From Corynebacterium mendelii (GTDB lineage: Bacteria > Actinomycetota > Actinomycetes > Mycobacteriales > Mycobacteriaceae): DNA of 64,000 bases. Where the stretch lies: positions 87,725 to 151,724 of the forward strand of contig NZ_JAFLEQ010000003.1 in NCBI RefSeq assembly GCF_017307055.1, written 5' to 3'. The position numbers were made by a program, and so were the translations under genes. This document shows positions 1 to 8,707 of the stretch, piece after piece. The number at the start of each line of letters is the position of its first letter. The first letter of the stretch is position 1. The notes under the pieces are model-generated. The model was not told where the DNA came from. It saw nothing but the letters and a program-made list of their open reading frames with translations, and made no database searches.

Positions 1-147
1 CTGCACGCCGTTGCCGCCGGTAGCGTCGGCCCAGGGCTGTGGCAGCGGCAACTGCCACCGGCTGCCGGGAGTGGTTTGTTCCCGCACTGACGGTCGCGCA
101 CGCCGCCGCGCGGTGTCACGGACGGGCGCGGCGCCGGGGTTTTCGGC

Positions 148-153
148 TAGTGT
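148..153 (+). promoter_or_regulatory. -10 hexamer of yggT, leaderless type
   Basis: TAGTGT ends 7 nt before the GTG at 161, so the transcript would begin at or next to the start codon. No Shine-Dalgarno sequence is visible. Confidence 0.5.
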
Positions 154-160
154 GTGTCGC

Positions 161-454
161 GTGTCCATTTTGAAAGCTGTCCTGCTGATCGCGATCTCGG
201 TTTACGTCTATGTGCTTATTGCGCGGATCATCATCGAGATGATCGGGTCTTTTTCCCGCAACTTCCAGCCGCCGCGGTGGTTTTCCATTATCGCCGAGCC
301 ACTGTTTGTGCTCACTGACCCGCCGCTGCGGGCCCTGAGGCGGGTCATTCCGCCACTGAAACTGGGCAATATTGCCCTGGATGTCAGCGTTCTGGTGCTG
401 TTTTTCGGGCTGCAGCTTCTAACCTGGGCCATCGGCGTGTACTTCCCGGGCTGA
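161..454 (+). CDS. yggT: YggT family membrane protein
   Basis: A 97-residue membrane protein of the YggT family, which lies in the division gene neighbourhood of Gram-positive bacteria, usually just before divIVA. Two hydrophobic segments are visible, at about residues 3-25 and 72-95. Between them is the family stretch that includes LTDPPLRALRRVIPP. The reading frame stays open back to position 11, but the upstream peptide is basic and unlike the family. GTG 161 is therefore chosen, supported by a -10 hexamer 7 nt upstream. A strong terminator follows, so it is not co-transcribed with wag31. The exact function of YggT is not established. Confidence 0.85.
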   Translation: MSILKAVLLIAISVYVYVLIARIIIEMIGSFSRNFQPPRWFSIIAEPLFVLTDPPLRALRRVIPPLKLGNIALDVSVLVLFFGLQLLTWAIGVYFPG

Positions 455-487
455 GGGCGGCGGTCCGTCCCGCCGACAAGTTTCACG

Positions 488-523
488 GCACCCGTGCGCA
501 CACCGTGCGCACGGGTGCTTTTT
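488..523 (+). terminator. Intrinsic terminator of yggT
   Basis: A perfect 14-bp stem, GCACCCGTGCGCAC against its complement at 505-518, has a 3-nt loop and is followed by five T. Confidence 0.9.
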
Positions 524-1045
524 CCTGCCGCAGCATCCGGCTGCCGGTCGTTCATGCACCATCCCGCCCGCCCCCCAAGGACCGGATGCGGCGGCGGTGG
601 GAATGGGCGACGCGGTTGCACGCCTGGCCGTCTCACCCGGGTGGGTGGGGTGGGCAAACATATCGGGTGCGCCGATGCGGCCACACAAAAACGCGCACCC
701 GGGCGCGACGACGTCCCCGCCGCTTCGGGTGATAATCCCTGATACGCGGGGCGGGGCGGGAAAATCGGTGGAAGCCGGGGTAGAATAACCCCCGTTCGTC
801 TCGACGGGCTGCCCCACGGTCTTTCGCCGTTCCGCTACACTGTCGGCATATAACGTCGTAAAATAAACAGCAAAACGTTTTCGTCGCGTCTGCCTCAAGG
901 TGCAGCGGTAACTTTCACCCCGAAGGCATCATTGCAACAAAACGGGCGGCCCCCAGGGGTCCGCCGGTTTTACCCAGGTTGGCGGGGCAAAAGCCGCGGA
1001 CTGATGACAGGTCGACCGACCGCACTTACCACGAAGGGATCCTCC
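524..1045. other. yggT-wag31 intergenic region
   Basis: No supportable gene was found: the short ORFs overlap one another on both strands and lack starts or homology signals. The 3' part should hold the wag31 promoter. Confidence 0.5.
836..841 (+). promoter_or_regulatory. Candidate -10 of wag31
   Basis: TACACT, with TATAAC a few bases downstream at 849-854 as an alternative. No convincing -35 is seen. Either gives a leader of about 200 nt before the ATG at 1046. Confidence 0.35.
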
Positions 1046-2035
1046 ATGACGCTGACCCAAGCCGATGTGCATAATGTCGCTTTCAGCAAGCCGCCGATCG
1101 GGAAGCGCGGTTACAACGAAGACGAAGTCGACCAGTTTCTCGACCTGGTTGAAGACACCATTGCGCAGCTGAGCGAGGAAAACGAGACTCTGCGCCACCA
1201 GGTGAAAACCGGCGGCGGTGTCGCCGGGGGTGCTTCTGCCGCGGACCTTGAGGCTGCCCGCAAGGAGGTGGCCGCCGAATACGAACGCCAACTCGCCGAA
1301 GCCAACCAGCGTGCCGAGAAGGCCCACCGGGAAGCCGAGCAGGCCCGCCAGGAAGCCGCCGAAGCCACCAAGCGGGCCGAAGCGGCCGGCGAGTCCTCTG
1401 CGGGCAAGTCGTCGGGTGATACCGAATCCGACACCACCATGAAGGCGGCACGTGTCCTGGATCTGGCCAACCAGATGGCCGAACGGCTGACCAACGACGC
1501 CGAGGAAGAAGCCAAGAAACTCGTCGACGACGCCCGCAGCACGGCCAAGAAAACCATCGACGACGCCGAAGCCAAGGCCACCCAGCTCCGCACCGAGGCG
1601 CACCGCGATGCCGAGCGTATGCGCACCGAGGCCAAGACCACGTCGGAAACACAGCTGACCGAGGCCCGCGAGCGCTCCGACAAGATGCTGCGCGAAGCCA
1701 ACCAGAAGGCCGCCCGCAGGCTCACCGAGGCCAACGAGGAAGCCGAGCGTTTCGTCAACGAAGCCCACTCGAAGATCGCGGAAGCCGATGCGCAGGCCGA
1801 ACGGACCGTCCGGCAGGCCACCGACAAGGCCAACGCCCTGCAGGCCGACGCCGAGCGCAAGCACACCGAGATCATGGCCACCGTGCAGAAACAGCACCAG
1901 GCCCTGGAAACCCGGATCGCGGAACTGCGCAGCTTCGAACGCGAATACCGCACCCGGCTGCGTGCCTTCCTGGAAGACAAGCTCAACGAGCTGTCCAGCG
2001 GCAACATCGAAGACGAGGCCCAGTCGAACTCCTAG
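1046..2035 (+). CDS. wag31: DivIVA/Wag31 polar growth protein
   Basis: A 329-residue DivIVA-family coiled-coil protein. In Actinobacteria it marks the cell poles and recruits the wall-elongation machinery. The first 40 residues carry the conserved membrane-binding head, with the FSKPPIGKRGYNEDEVDQFL signature. The rest is a long Ala/Glu/Lys-rich coiled coil, interrupted by a linker around residues 60-75 and an acidic Ser-rich stretch near residues 115-130. The ATG at 1046 is preceded by GAAGGGA; an earlier ATG at 932 would add a non-conserved 38-residue extension. The gene is monocistronic, lying between terminator-like hairpins. Family and role are secure. Confidence 0.95.
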   Translation: MTLTQADVHNVAFSKPPIGKRGYNEDEVDQFLDLVEDTIAQLSEENETLRHQVKTGGGVAGGASAADLEAARKEVAAEYERQLAEANQRAEKAHREAEQARQEAAEATKRAEAAGESSAGKSSGDTESDTTMKAARVLDLANQMAERLTNDAEEEAKKLVDDARSTAKKTIDDAEAKATQLRTEAHRDAERMRTEAKTTSETQLTEARERSDKMLREANQKAARRLTEANEEAERFVNEAHSKIAEADAQAERTVRQATDKANALQADAERKHTEIMATVQKQHQALETRIAELRSFEREYRTRLRAFLEDKLNELSSGNIEDEAQSNS

Positions 2036-2083
2036 CAAGGACACCGGCCCCGGCTTAGGTGCATCCGAATTGCTCTGCCACGC

Positions 2084-2140
2084 GTCGGCACGGACAAAGC
2101 TTCCTCCCCGGTTGAAGGGGAAGCACTCATCCGTGCCGGC
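2084..2140. other. Large stem-loop after wag31
   Basis: GTCGGCACGGA at 2084-2094 pairs with 2130-2140 around an inner stem, GCTTCC...GGGGAAGC. There is no T-run, so it may be an mRNA 3'-end structure rather than a classical terminator. Confidence 0.4.
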
Positions 2141-2180
2141 GCGGTTTGACGTGTGCACATTGTGCTGTTTTGTCCACCAA

Positions 2181-2238
2181 CCGCCGCCCCCGTCCCGGCC
2201 CGAGAAGATCGGACAACTGCCGGTGCGGCGGGTTTTTT
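2181..2238 (+). terminator. Imperfect terminator of wag31
   Basis: CCGCCGC at 2181-2187 can pair with GCGGCGG at 2225-2231, followed by six T at 2233-2238. The long loop makes this moderate evidence only. Confidence 0.45.
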
Positions 2239-2272
2239 CCTTGTTGTCGATACTGAAAGGCGCACACCTGTC

Positions 2273-2491
2273 ATGCTCATCGGTGCCATTGTCTGCGCCA
2301 TCGCCGGATTCATGCTGCTGGTGGCAAGTGTCATCGCCCCGGCGACAACCACCTTTGTGCTGCTGGTGACAGTCAGCATCAGCGGACTGGTGCTGTTTGT
2401 GTGGGACTGCCGGAACAAAAGCCGGGACAACCACATCCCGCAGCCGCCCACGGCCGGTACCGACAGCCCGGATGATCCCGCCGGCGGCTAG
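2273..2491 (+). CDS. Small two-helix membrane protein
   Basis: A 72-residue hypothetical protein. It has two closely spaced hydrophobic segments, about residues 2-20 and 23-43, then a short polar Pro/Gly/Asp-rich tail. The frame is open back to 2153. ATG 2273 is preferred because the first membrane segment begins right after it and TGAAAGG lies upstream, although the spacing is long. A small membrane gene between wag31 and ileS is typical of Corynebacterium. No enzymatic motif is visible and the function is unknown. Confidence 0.6.
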   Translation: MLIGAIVCAIAGFMLLVASVIAPATTTFVLLVTVSISGLVLFVWDCRNKSRDNHIPQPPTAGTDSPDDPAGG

Positions 2492-2555
2492 CCGGCACCA
2501 CCGCTGCCGACCGGGCGCCCCGCGTTCCCGCGGCCGGTTGCCGGCACCGGTGCGC

Positions 2556-2561
2556 TATACT
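2556..2561 (+). promoter_or_regulatory. ileS: -10 of ileS leader transcript
   Basis: TATACT is a near-consensus -10. It would start a leader of about 345 nt that contains the T-box elements before ileS. Confidence 0.55.
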
Positions 2562-2635
2562 CTCCATCGTTGGTGCGGCACCACACCGGAGCCCCCACAC
2601 AACAACTTCACAACTGTCTTTTTTCACACGGCCAT

Positions 2636-2858
2636 GATCCGGCAATCACCGGGGAGCCAGTCCGGAAGAACGGTTTTTTTAAAAAACCCAGTAGAACCGG
2701 ACCGGGTGGAACCCGTCACCGTTCCTGATCGCAATGAAGAGGGGTCTGCCGGACGCAGGATGTCCGGCCTGACCCAAGCCGGGTGGTACCGCGTGACCCA
2801 GGCCGGATTGTTTTTTTCAAACAATCCGTGGGGTGTGCGTCCCGGCACCATCTTTTTT
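2636..2858 (+). promoter_or_regulatory. T-box riboswitch controlling ileS
   Basis: The T-box core GGGTGGTACCGCG lies at 2781-2793, 120 nt before ileS. An ultrashort Stem I is formed by CCGG 2639-2642 and CCGG 2649-2652. Its loop shows ATC, an isoleucine codon, at 2645-2647 as the specifier. GGGT 2781-2784 can pair either with ACCC 2772-2775 or with ACCC 2796-2799, inside an outer stem GGCCT/AGGCC (2766-2770/2800-2804). This fits the short-Stem-I ileS T-boxes of Actinobacteria, which are usually translational. Here a hairpin at 2805-2827 and a six-T run at 2853-2858, preceded by CCCGGC able to pair with GCCGGG 2778-2783, leave transcriptional attenuation open. Confidence 0.85.
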
Positions 2859-2913
2859 CCACTTCCCCCATCTTTATTGTCCGATCACAAAGAAAGCGAC
2901 GCTGAGAACACCC

Positions 2914-5900
2914 ATGAACGCACCAGTTGGCGGTGTCTACCCCAAAAAAGACCTCTCCGGGGGATCGAGCCGTTTCCCCGACATGGAGCGACAGGTCCTT
3001 GAATTCTGGAAAAACGACCAGACGTTCCGGGCTTCCATCGACAACCGCGAGGGCTGCGACGAATACGTTTTCTATGACGGCCCGCCCTTCGCCAACGGTC
3101 TGCCGCACTACGGCCACCTGCTGACCGGCTACGTCAAAGACATCATCCCCCGCTACCAGACAATGCGCGGCAAAAAAGTCGACCGCGTTTTCGGCTGGGA
3201 CTGCCACGGCCTGCCCGCCGAACTGGAAGCCGAAAAACAACTCGGCATCAAAGACAAAGGCGAAGTCGAGGCGATGGGCCTGGAGAAATTCAACGACTAC
3301 TGCGCCTCCTCTGTTTTGAAGTACGCCTCCGAATGGGAGGACTACGTCACCCGCCAGGCCCGCTGGGTCGATTTTGAGGGCGGCTACAAAACCATGGACC
3401 CCGGTTTCATGGAATCGGTGATGTGGGCCTTTAAAACCCTCTACGACAAGGGCCTGATCTACCAGGGCTTCAGGGTTTTGCCCTACTCCTGGGCCGAGCA
3501 CACCCCGCTGTCGAACCAGGAAACCCGCCTGGATGACTCCTACAAAATGCGCCAGGATCCCACCCTGACGGTCACCATGCCGATCACCGGCACGCTGCCT
3601 GGCAGCCGGGCGGAACAAACCCTGGCCGACAACCCGTGGCTGGCAGAGGCGAAAGCCATCGCCTGGACCACCACCCCGTGGACCCTGCCGTCGAACGCGG
3701 CACTGGCGGTGAACCCGAATGTGTCTTACGTGGCGGTCAAAGTCGGGGAGAAGGGCATCGAGGAATTCGCCGGCGATATCCTGCTCATGGGCGAGGCCCG
3801 GGTGCCGGCTTACGCCAAGGAACTGGGCGAGGACCATGAGATCGTGGCCACCTTCACCGGCAGCGACCTGGTCGGTTTCACCTACCAGCCGATCTTCGAG
3901 TTCTTCCCCGTCACCAACGGCTTCCAGATCGTCGGCGCCGACTATGTCACCGTCGAAGACGGTACCGGTATCGTCCACCAGGCCCCGGCTTTCGGTGAAG
4001 ACGACATGACCGTCTGCCAGCACAACGGCATCGAGGTTGTCATACCGGTTGACATGGACGGCAAATTCACCTCCCAGGTACCCGACTATGAAGGCCTGCT
4101 GGTCTTCGACGCCAACAAACCGATCATCAAGGATTTGAAGGCGAAAAAGCGGGTGCTGCGCCACCAGACCATCGAGCACTCCTACCCGCATTCGTGGCGT
4201 TCCGGCGAACCGCTGATCTACATGGCGCTGCCCAGCTGGTTTGTGGCCGTGACCAAGTTCCGCGACCGCATGGTGGAACTGAACCACAACGAGATCGAAT
4301 GGATGCCCGACCACATTCGCGACGGCCAGTTCGGCAAGTGGCTGGAAGGTGCGCGCGACTGGAATATCTCCCGCAACCGCTACTGGGGTTCACCGATTCC
4401 GGTGTGGGTCTCCGACAACGACGAGTATCCGCGGGTGGATGTCTACGGCTCCCTGGAAGAACTCGAGCGCGATTTCGGCGAGAAACCGAAGTCCCTGCAC
4501 CGCCCGCACATCGACGAGCTGGTGCGCCCCAACCCGGATGATCCGACAGGCAAATCGATGATGCGCCGGGTGCCGGAAGTCCTCGACTGCTGGTTCGAAT
4601 CCGGGTCCATGAGTTTCGCCCAAAAGCACTACCCGTTCGAAAACACCGATTGGGTGGAAACCCACTGGCCGGCCGACTTCATTGTGGAATACTCCGGCCA
4701 GTCCCGCGGCTGGTTCTACACCCTGCACGTGATGTCGACCGCACTGTTCGACAAGCCGGCCTTCAAAAAGTGTGTCGCCCACGGCATTGTCTTGGGCGAC
4801 GACGGGCTGAAAATGTCGAAGTCGAAGGGCAACTACCCGAACGTCAACGAGGTCTTCGACCGTGACGGCTCAGATGCGATGCGCTGGTTTTTGATGAGTT
4901 CGCCGATCCTGCGCGGCGGCAACCTGATTGTCACCGAGCAGGGCATCCGTGAAGGGGTGCGCCAGGCGCTGCTGCCGATGTGGAACGCCTACACCTTCCT
5001 GCAGCTGTACTCGTCGAAACCGGCCACCTTCGATACCTCCAGCACCCATGTGCTTGACCGCTACATTCTGGCGAAACTGCACCGTCTGGTCGCCGATGTG
5101 ACCGTCGCTCTGGATGACACCAATGTGGCCAAAGCCTGCGATGAGGTGCGCTGGTTCTGTGACGCGTTGACCAACTGGTATGTGCGCCGTTCCCGCGACC
5201 GCTTCTGGGCCGGGGATGATAAACACCCCGAGGCGTTCAACACCCTGTACACGGTGCTGGTCACCTTGACCAAGGTGGCCGCCCCGCTGCTGCCGATGAT
5301 CACGGAAGTCATCCATTCGGCGTTGACCGGTGAGCGTTCGGTCCACCTGGCCGATTGGCCGGAAGCCGAAGCGTTCCCCGAGGATGACCGGCTGGTGGAT
5401 GCCATGGACACCGTGCGTGCGGTGTGCTCGGCGGCAAGTTCGGTGCGCAAGTCCCACAAGCTGCGCAACCGCCTGCCGTTGAATGCGCTGACTGTGGCGC
5501 TGCCGGATTCGGCGCAGCTGGAGCCGTTCACCGACATCATCGCCGACGAGATCAACGTCAAACAGGTACGTCTGACCGACGATGTGGATTCGGTGGGCCG
5601 TTTCGAGGTTGCCGTTGAAGCCCGTGTGGCAGGCCCGCGGCTGGGCGGGGATGTGCAGAAAGTCATCAGGGCCGTCAAAGCCGGCAACTACACCCGTGAC
5701 GGCGACACCGTCATCGCCGACGGCATTGAACTGAAACCCGGGGAGTTCACCGAACGGCTCAAGGCCGCCGATCCGGACTCGACCGCCCAGGTCGAAGGTG
5801 TCGGCGGACTGGTGGTGCTGGATTTGAAACTGACCGAGGAGCTGGAAGCCGAAGGCTGGGCCAACGATGTCATCCGCGGCCTGCAGGACGCCCGCAAGGC

Positions 5901-6099
5901 CTCGGGATTCGAGGTGTCCGACAGGATCACCGCCACCGTGTCGGTGCCGGAAGACAAACTGGAGTGGGCCACTACCCACCGGGACCGGATCGCCGGTGAA
6001 GTGCTGGCACGCACCCTCACGGTGACCTGCGACGACCTCGACGGTGAGGTTCACGCGGTCGCCGGTGATGTCACCGCCACCGTCGAGAAGCTTGCCTAG
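2914..6099 (+). CDS. ileS: Isoleucyl-tRNA synthetase
   Basis: Class I aminoacyl-tRNA synthetase of 1,061 residues that charges tRNA-Ile in the cytoplasm. The HIGH-type motif reads HYGH at residues 65-68 and KMSKS is at 633-637. The editing (CP1) domain lies between them, and an anticodon-binding domain follows. The C-terminal extension matches the long IleS type. An upstream GTG at 2833 keeps the frame but falls inside the T-box leader, so ATG 2914, which begins the conserved GGVYPK start, is chosen. Expression should respond to uncharged tRNA-Ile through the leader. A strong terminator follows. Confidence 0.97.
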   Translation: MNAPVGGVYPKKDLSGGSSRFPDMERQVLEFWKNDQTFRASIDNREGCDEYVFYDGPPFANGLPHYGHLLTGYVKDIIPRYQTMRGKKVDRVFGWDCHGLPAELEAEKQLGIKDKGEVEAMGLEKFNDYCASSVLKYASEWEDYVTRQARWVDFEGGYKTMDPGFMESVMWAFKTLYDKGLIYQGFRVLPYSWAEHTPLSNQETRLDDSYKMRQDPTLTVTMPITGTLPGSRAEQTLADNPWLAEAKAIAWTTTPWTLPSNAALAVNPNVSYVAVKVGEKGIEEFAGDILLMGEARVPAYAKELGEDHEIVATFTGSDLVGFTYQPIFEFFPVTNGFQIVGADYVTVEDGTGIVHQAPAFGEDDMTVCQHNGIEVVIPVDMDGKFTSQVPDYEGLLVFDANKPIIKDLKAKKRVLRHQTIEHSYPHSWRSGEPLIYMALPSWFVAVTKFRDRMVELNHNEIEWMPDHIRDGQFGKWLEGARDWNISRNRYWGSPIPVWVSDNDEYPRVDVYGSLEELERDFGEKPKSLHRPHIDELVRPNPDDPTGKSMMRRVPEVLDCWFESGSMSFAQKHYPFENTDWVETHWPADFIVEYSGQSRGWFYTLHVMSTALFDKPAFKKCVAHGIVLGDDGLKMSKSKGNYPNVNEVFDRDGSDAMRWFLMSSPILRGGNLIVTEQGIREGVRQALLPMWNAYTFLQLYSSKPATFDTSSTHVLDRYILAKLHRLVADVTVALDDTNVAKACDEVRWFCDALTNWYVRRSRDRFWAGDDKHPEAFNTLYTVLVTLTKVAAPLLPMITEVIHSALTGERSVHLADWPEAEAFPEDDRLVDAMDTVRAVCSAASSVRKSHKLRNRLPLNALTVALPDSAQLEPFTDIIADEINVKQVRLTDDVDSVGRFEVAVEARVAGPRLGGDVQKVIRAVKAGNYTRDGDTVIADGIELKPGEFTERLKAADPDSTAQVEGVGGLVVLDLKLTEELEAEGWANDVIRGLQDARKASGFEVSDRITATVSVPEDKLEWATTHRDRIAGEVLARTLTVTCDDLDGEVHAVAGDVTATVEKLA

Positions 6100-6121
6100 C
6101 GGCTTTCGTTTTTCCCGCACG

Positions 6122-6180
6122 ACCACCCCGCCACCGGGCAGACAGACCCTGTCTCGCGCCCCGGTGGCGGGGTGGTTTTT
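6122..6180 (+). terminator. Terminator of ileS
   Basis: A 17-bp GC-rich stem (6122-6138 with 6160-6176) encloses a small inner hairpin and ends in a T-run. Confidence 0.9.
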
Positions 6181-6283
6181 GCTCTCCCGGAGCCCCGCGC
6201 TGAGCCGGTGGGGACACCACCGGTGTTTGTGCGACACCACTGCCTGTGCCGGGCGGGAGCCGCCGAGAGGGGAAGAGGCGGTG

Positions 6284-8020
6284 TCAGCCGAAGTGGTCGA
6301 TGGTGGTGTCGATGCCGTAGAAAGCCAGCAGATCGACGACTTCCTTTTCCGGTGTGGACGGGTCACAGTTGGCGGCCTCGGGAAGCAGATTGATCACTTC
6401 GGCAAGTTCCGCGGCCGCGCGCACCCCCCGCCAGTGGGGCACTTCATCGTGTTCTTTGACGATGCGCATAATCTCCAGCAGGGCGGTGACATGCTGCACA
6501 CTGGTTTTCGGTTCAGCCGATTCCTCGGAGAAAAACCGCCAGAATTCATCCGCGGCCGCACCCCACCGTCGGGAGCGGGCATTGACCACCGCGCGGGCCC
6601 GGGTGATGGTGGCCCGGCTGAAGCACTCGTCATCGGTGGGGCTGAGCGGATGGGTGAGCATTCTTTCAGCCCGCACGAGATAGTCCATGGCCAGGGCATG
6701 GGCATCGTCGTCGGGATTGTTCTGCCACATTGACGAGGTGACCGCGGCAGAAATACAGGCGTTGAAGTGGTTGTCGAAGATGGTTTGCGCCACCATCCTC
6801 AGGTGCCCGAGCGTGAGCGGCGCGATGGTGCCGCTGGTGTCGACAGCGGGGTCAGCTGCCTGCGCCAGAGACGGAAACATTTTTTCCGGAATCGTCCCGG
6901 AGGTAAAAGGACTGCGTTGGGGCATCGACCGGGAAAGGGCGTCGATTCTTTTCGAGACACTGCTGCCCGGCCGGCAGGTCGCCGAGGATAGGTCATGGAT
7001 TTTCCAGGAAAAATTCTCGGTGACCAGTTGGGACATCAGCCCGGTTTTTTCCTCGCACAGGGCGATGAAACGCTCACAGGCGGCGATTTTCTCCTTCGGC
7101 GAGGACACCGATCCGAGGGTTTCCGCCGCCCGGTAGCAGGTTTTCAACTCCACCAGATCATTGCCTGTCGCCCGGGCCCACTGCGACAGGTGCATCCACG
7201 CCCCGGACGCCGCCAGTGAATCGGTGTGTTCCAGATGTGTGGTGGCCTGGACATGCAGCCGGGTTTCCGCTGCCGACAACCGCCCCACCTGCTTGCATTC
7301 GGCGGCCATGTCCAGATACCGCGCCCCCACCGTGGTTGATGCCCGCGAACAGTAGTCATCGCCCAAATAGGGTTGTGCAGTCGGATCCGGGCCGGCCAAG
7401 ACCAGCAGATCACAGACAGTCGCCAGATAGCGGCCGATAAACGTGTCCTCATGCTCAAGCAGTTCGGCAAGGACCCCGGCGCACAGGTGCTCGTCCCTGT
7501 CGGCCCGCAGCACAATCCAGGCGAGAACCGGAACAATGCCGTCACCGTCGCCCGTCCGGTGGCGGACAAGATCGATGACCTCGTCTTCTGCCGCGCACAG
7601 TTCAATCAGGCTGTCGTCGTGGGAGGTATCGGCATTGTTTTCGGCCGCATGGAACCGCCACACTTTCAGCCAGTCGTGCCCCGGTGCGGCCGGGCTGAGA
7701 TCAGGCCAGTCGGCGAAAATGTCCGGAACCGTGTCAGCCATGGTGGGGGCGGTGAAAAACCCCATGGCTTCGATCATGGCCCCGGCGCAGTCGAGCGCCC
7801 TCGGGTGATCGGCGGCCCGGGCCTCGGCCACCAGTGCGGCGGCGGTGGGCTGCTCGCCGATACCGACCCGGCCGACCAGCATATCGACCAGGGCGAAAAA
7901 CGCCGGATCAACCCGTCCGCTGTCCGCACCGGTGAGCACCGCGGAAAAAAGAGCGGGAATATCTGCGTCCGTTGTCTGCGACGGAATGAAACCACCGTCG
8001 CCGGAGGGTGTGCTCGACAT
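6284..8020 (-). CDS. Large hypothetical protein, helical
   Basis: A 578-residue cytoplasmic-looking protein with no signal peptide or membrane helix. It is rich in Ala/Glu helices with scattered Cys and Trp residues, resembling helical-repeat (TPR-like) proteins, but no family was recognised. The start ATG at 8020 (MSSTPSGDG) has AGAAAGCG upstream; the longer frame to 8242 would add a Pro/Gly/Cys-rich, non-conserved-looking segment. It is convergent with ileS and divergent from the MacA-type operon. A second helical hypothetical protein is encoded at 16242. Coding status is supported by length and codon pattern; function is unknown. Confidence 0.75.
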   Translation of the reverse strand: MSSTPSGDGGFIPSQTTDADIPALFSAVLTGADSGRVDPAFFALVDMLVGRVGIGEQPTAAALVAEARAADHPRALDCAGAMIEAMGFFTAPTMADTVPDIFADWPDLSPAAPGHDWLKVWRFHAAENNADTSHDDSLIELCAAEDEVIDLVRHRTGDGDGIVPVLAWIVLRADRDEHLCAGVLAELLEHEDTFIGRYLATVCDLLVLAGPDPTAQPYLGDDYCSRASTTVGARYLDMAAECKQVGRLSAAETRLHVQATTHLEHTDSLAASGAWMHLSQWARATGNDLVELKTCYRAAETLGSVSSPKEKIAACERFIALCEEKTGLMSQLVTENFSWKIHDLSSATCRPGSSVSKRIDALSRSMPQRSPFTSGTIPEKMFPSLAQAADPAVDTSGTIAPLTLGHLRMVAQTIFDNHFNACISAAVTSSMWQNNPDDDAHALAMDYLVRAERMLTHPLSPTDDECFSRATITRARAVVNARSRRWGAAADEFWRFFSEESAEPKTSVQHVTALLEIMRIVKEHDEVPHWRGVRAAAELAEVINLLPEAANCDPSTPEKEVVDLLAFYGIDTTIDHFG

Positions 8021-8523
8021 CTCGTCTACGCTTTCTGGCACAAAAAATTTCTGCTGTATCCGGCGGCACCGGCCGGCTGGTCCACACCACCGCAGCTGTG
8101 GTCGGCTGCCGGGCGGCGGCAGTGCCGGGGCCACGGCAGCCGGTGGAAAGCACTGCTGAAAAACCAGCCGGGTTCCTGGCTGCGGGGCCGCCACCAACAT
8201 CAACCCTACGTGCCCGCCGCAGGGTGGGGGACAACCGGGCAACTACCGGCGCCCCGGGGTGTGGGGCGGGGCGTGGACGCCGGCAACCACCACCTGAAGT
8301 CATTAACAACAATGAAACCCAACAACAGATGCGGTGTCCGGTCAAGGGAATTGCAGGGGCACATCAGGGTGGGGGAGGGTGTGGGAAACAGTGCGTCATC
8401 CGGTCCTGCCGGAGGTTGCCCACAGCCGGGCGGCGCTAGGCTATCAGTCCAGCTCACAGGGTGTGTGTGAGGTTCACCTGCCAGTCTCACAGGCAAGGGG
8501 TGGTGTCCTTACCCGCAATCGTC

Positions 8524-8529
8524 TAGACT
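8524..8529 (+). promoter_or_regulatory. Candidate -10 of MacA-type operon
   Basis: TAGACT lies 15 nt before the palindrome GCCCTCAC-AGT-GTGAGGGC. Transcription would then begin just before the palindrome. No clear -35 is visible. Confidence 0.35.
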
Positions 8530-8543
8530 CGTCCGTGGTGGGT

Positions 8544-8562
8544 GCCCTCACAGTGTGAGGGC
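8544..8562 (+). repeat. Perfect palindrome in efflux operon leader
   Basis: Two 8-bp arms flank AGT. It is either an operator or an RNA hairpin. Its right half overlaps an alternative stem, ACAGTG 8550-8555 with CGCTGT 8567-8572, followed by seven T. Confidence 0.55.
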
Positions 8563-8707
8563 TGTCCGCTGTTTTTTTATTTCCAGTGGACATGCACCGG
8601 CCACCGACAGCAGGTGGCGGTGAATCTTTTCTGCACGCATCAGAATTCACTTTTTCACCGGCCAGATCGCCATCCCCGGTGAACAAACTGCAAGGAGCAC
8701 TGTAGCT

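Larger units (their letters stand above)
8021..8707. other. Divergent intergenic region, 6284 gene / MacA operon
   Basis: No gene is supported. The right part carries several CTCACA/TGTGAG half-sites, a TAGACT -10 at 8524-8529 and a palindrome at 8544-8562. The left 400 nt show nothing clear beyond an AT-rich patch at 8041-8058 that could belong to the leftward promoter. Confidence 0.5.

Noticed and set aside
494..788. Short plus-strand ORFs after yggT
   Set aside because: They start inside or just after the terminator, overlap in several frames and have no start signals.
2672..2690. T7/A6 block in the ileS leader as a terminator
   Set aside because: The inverted T and A runs leave no proper loop and lie between Stem I and the T-box; they are more likely part of a leader stem.
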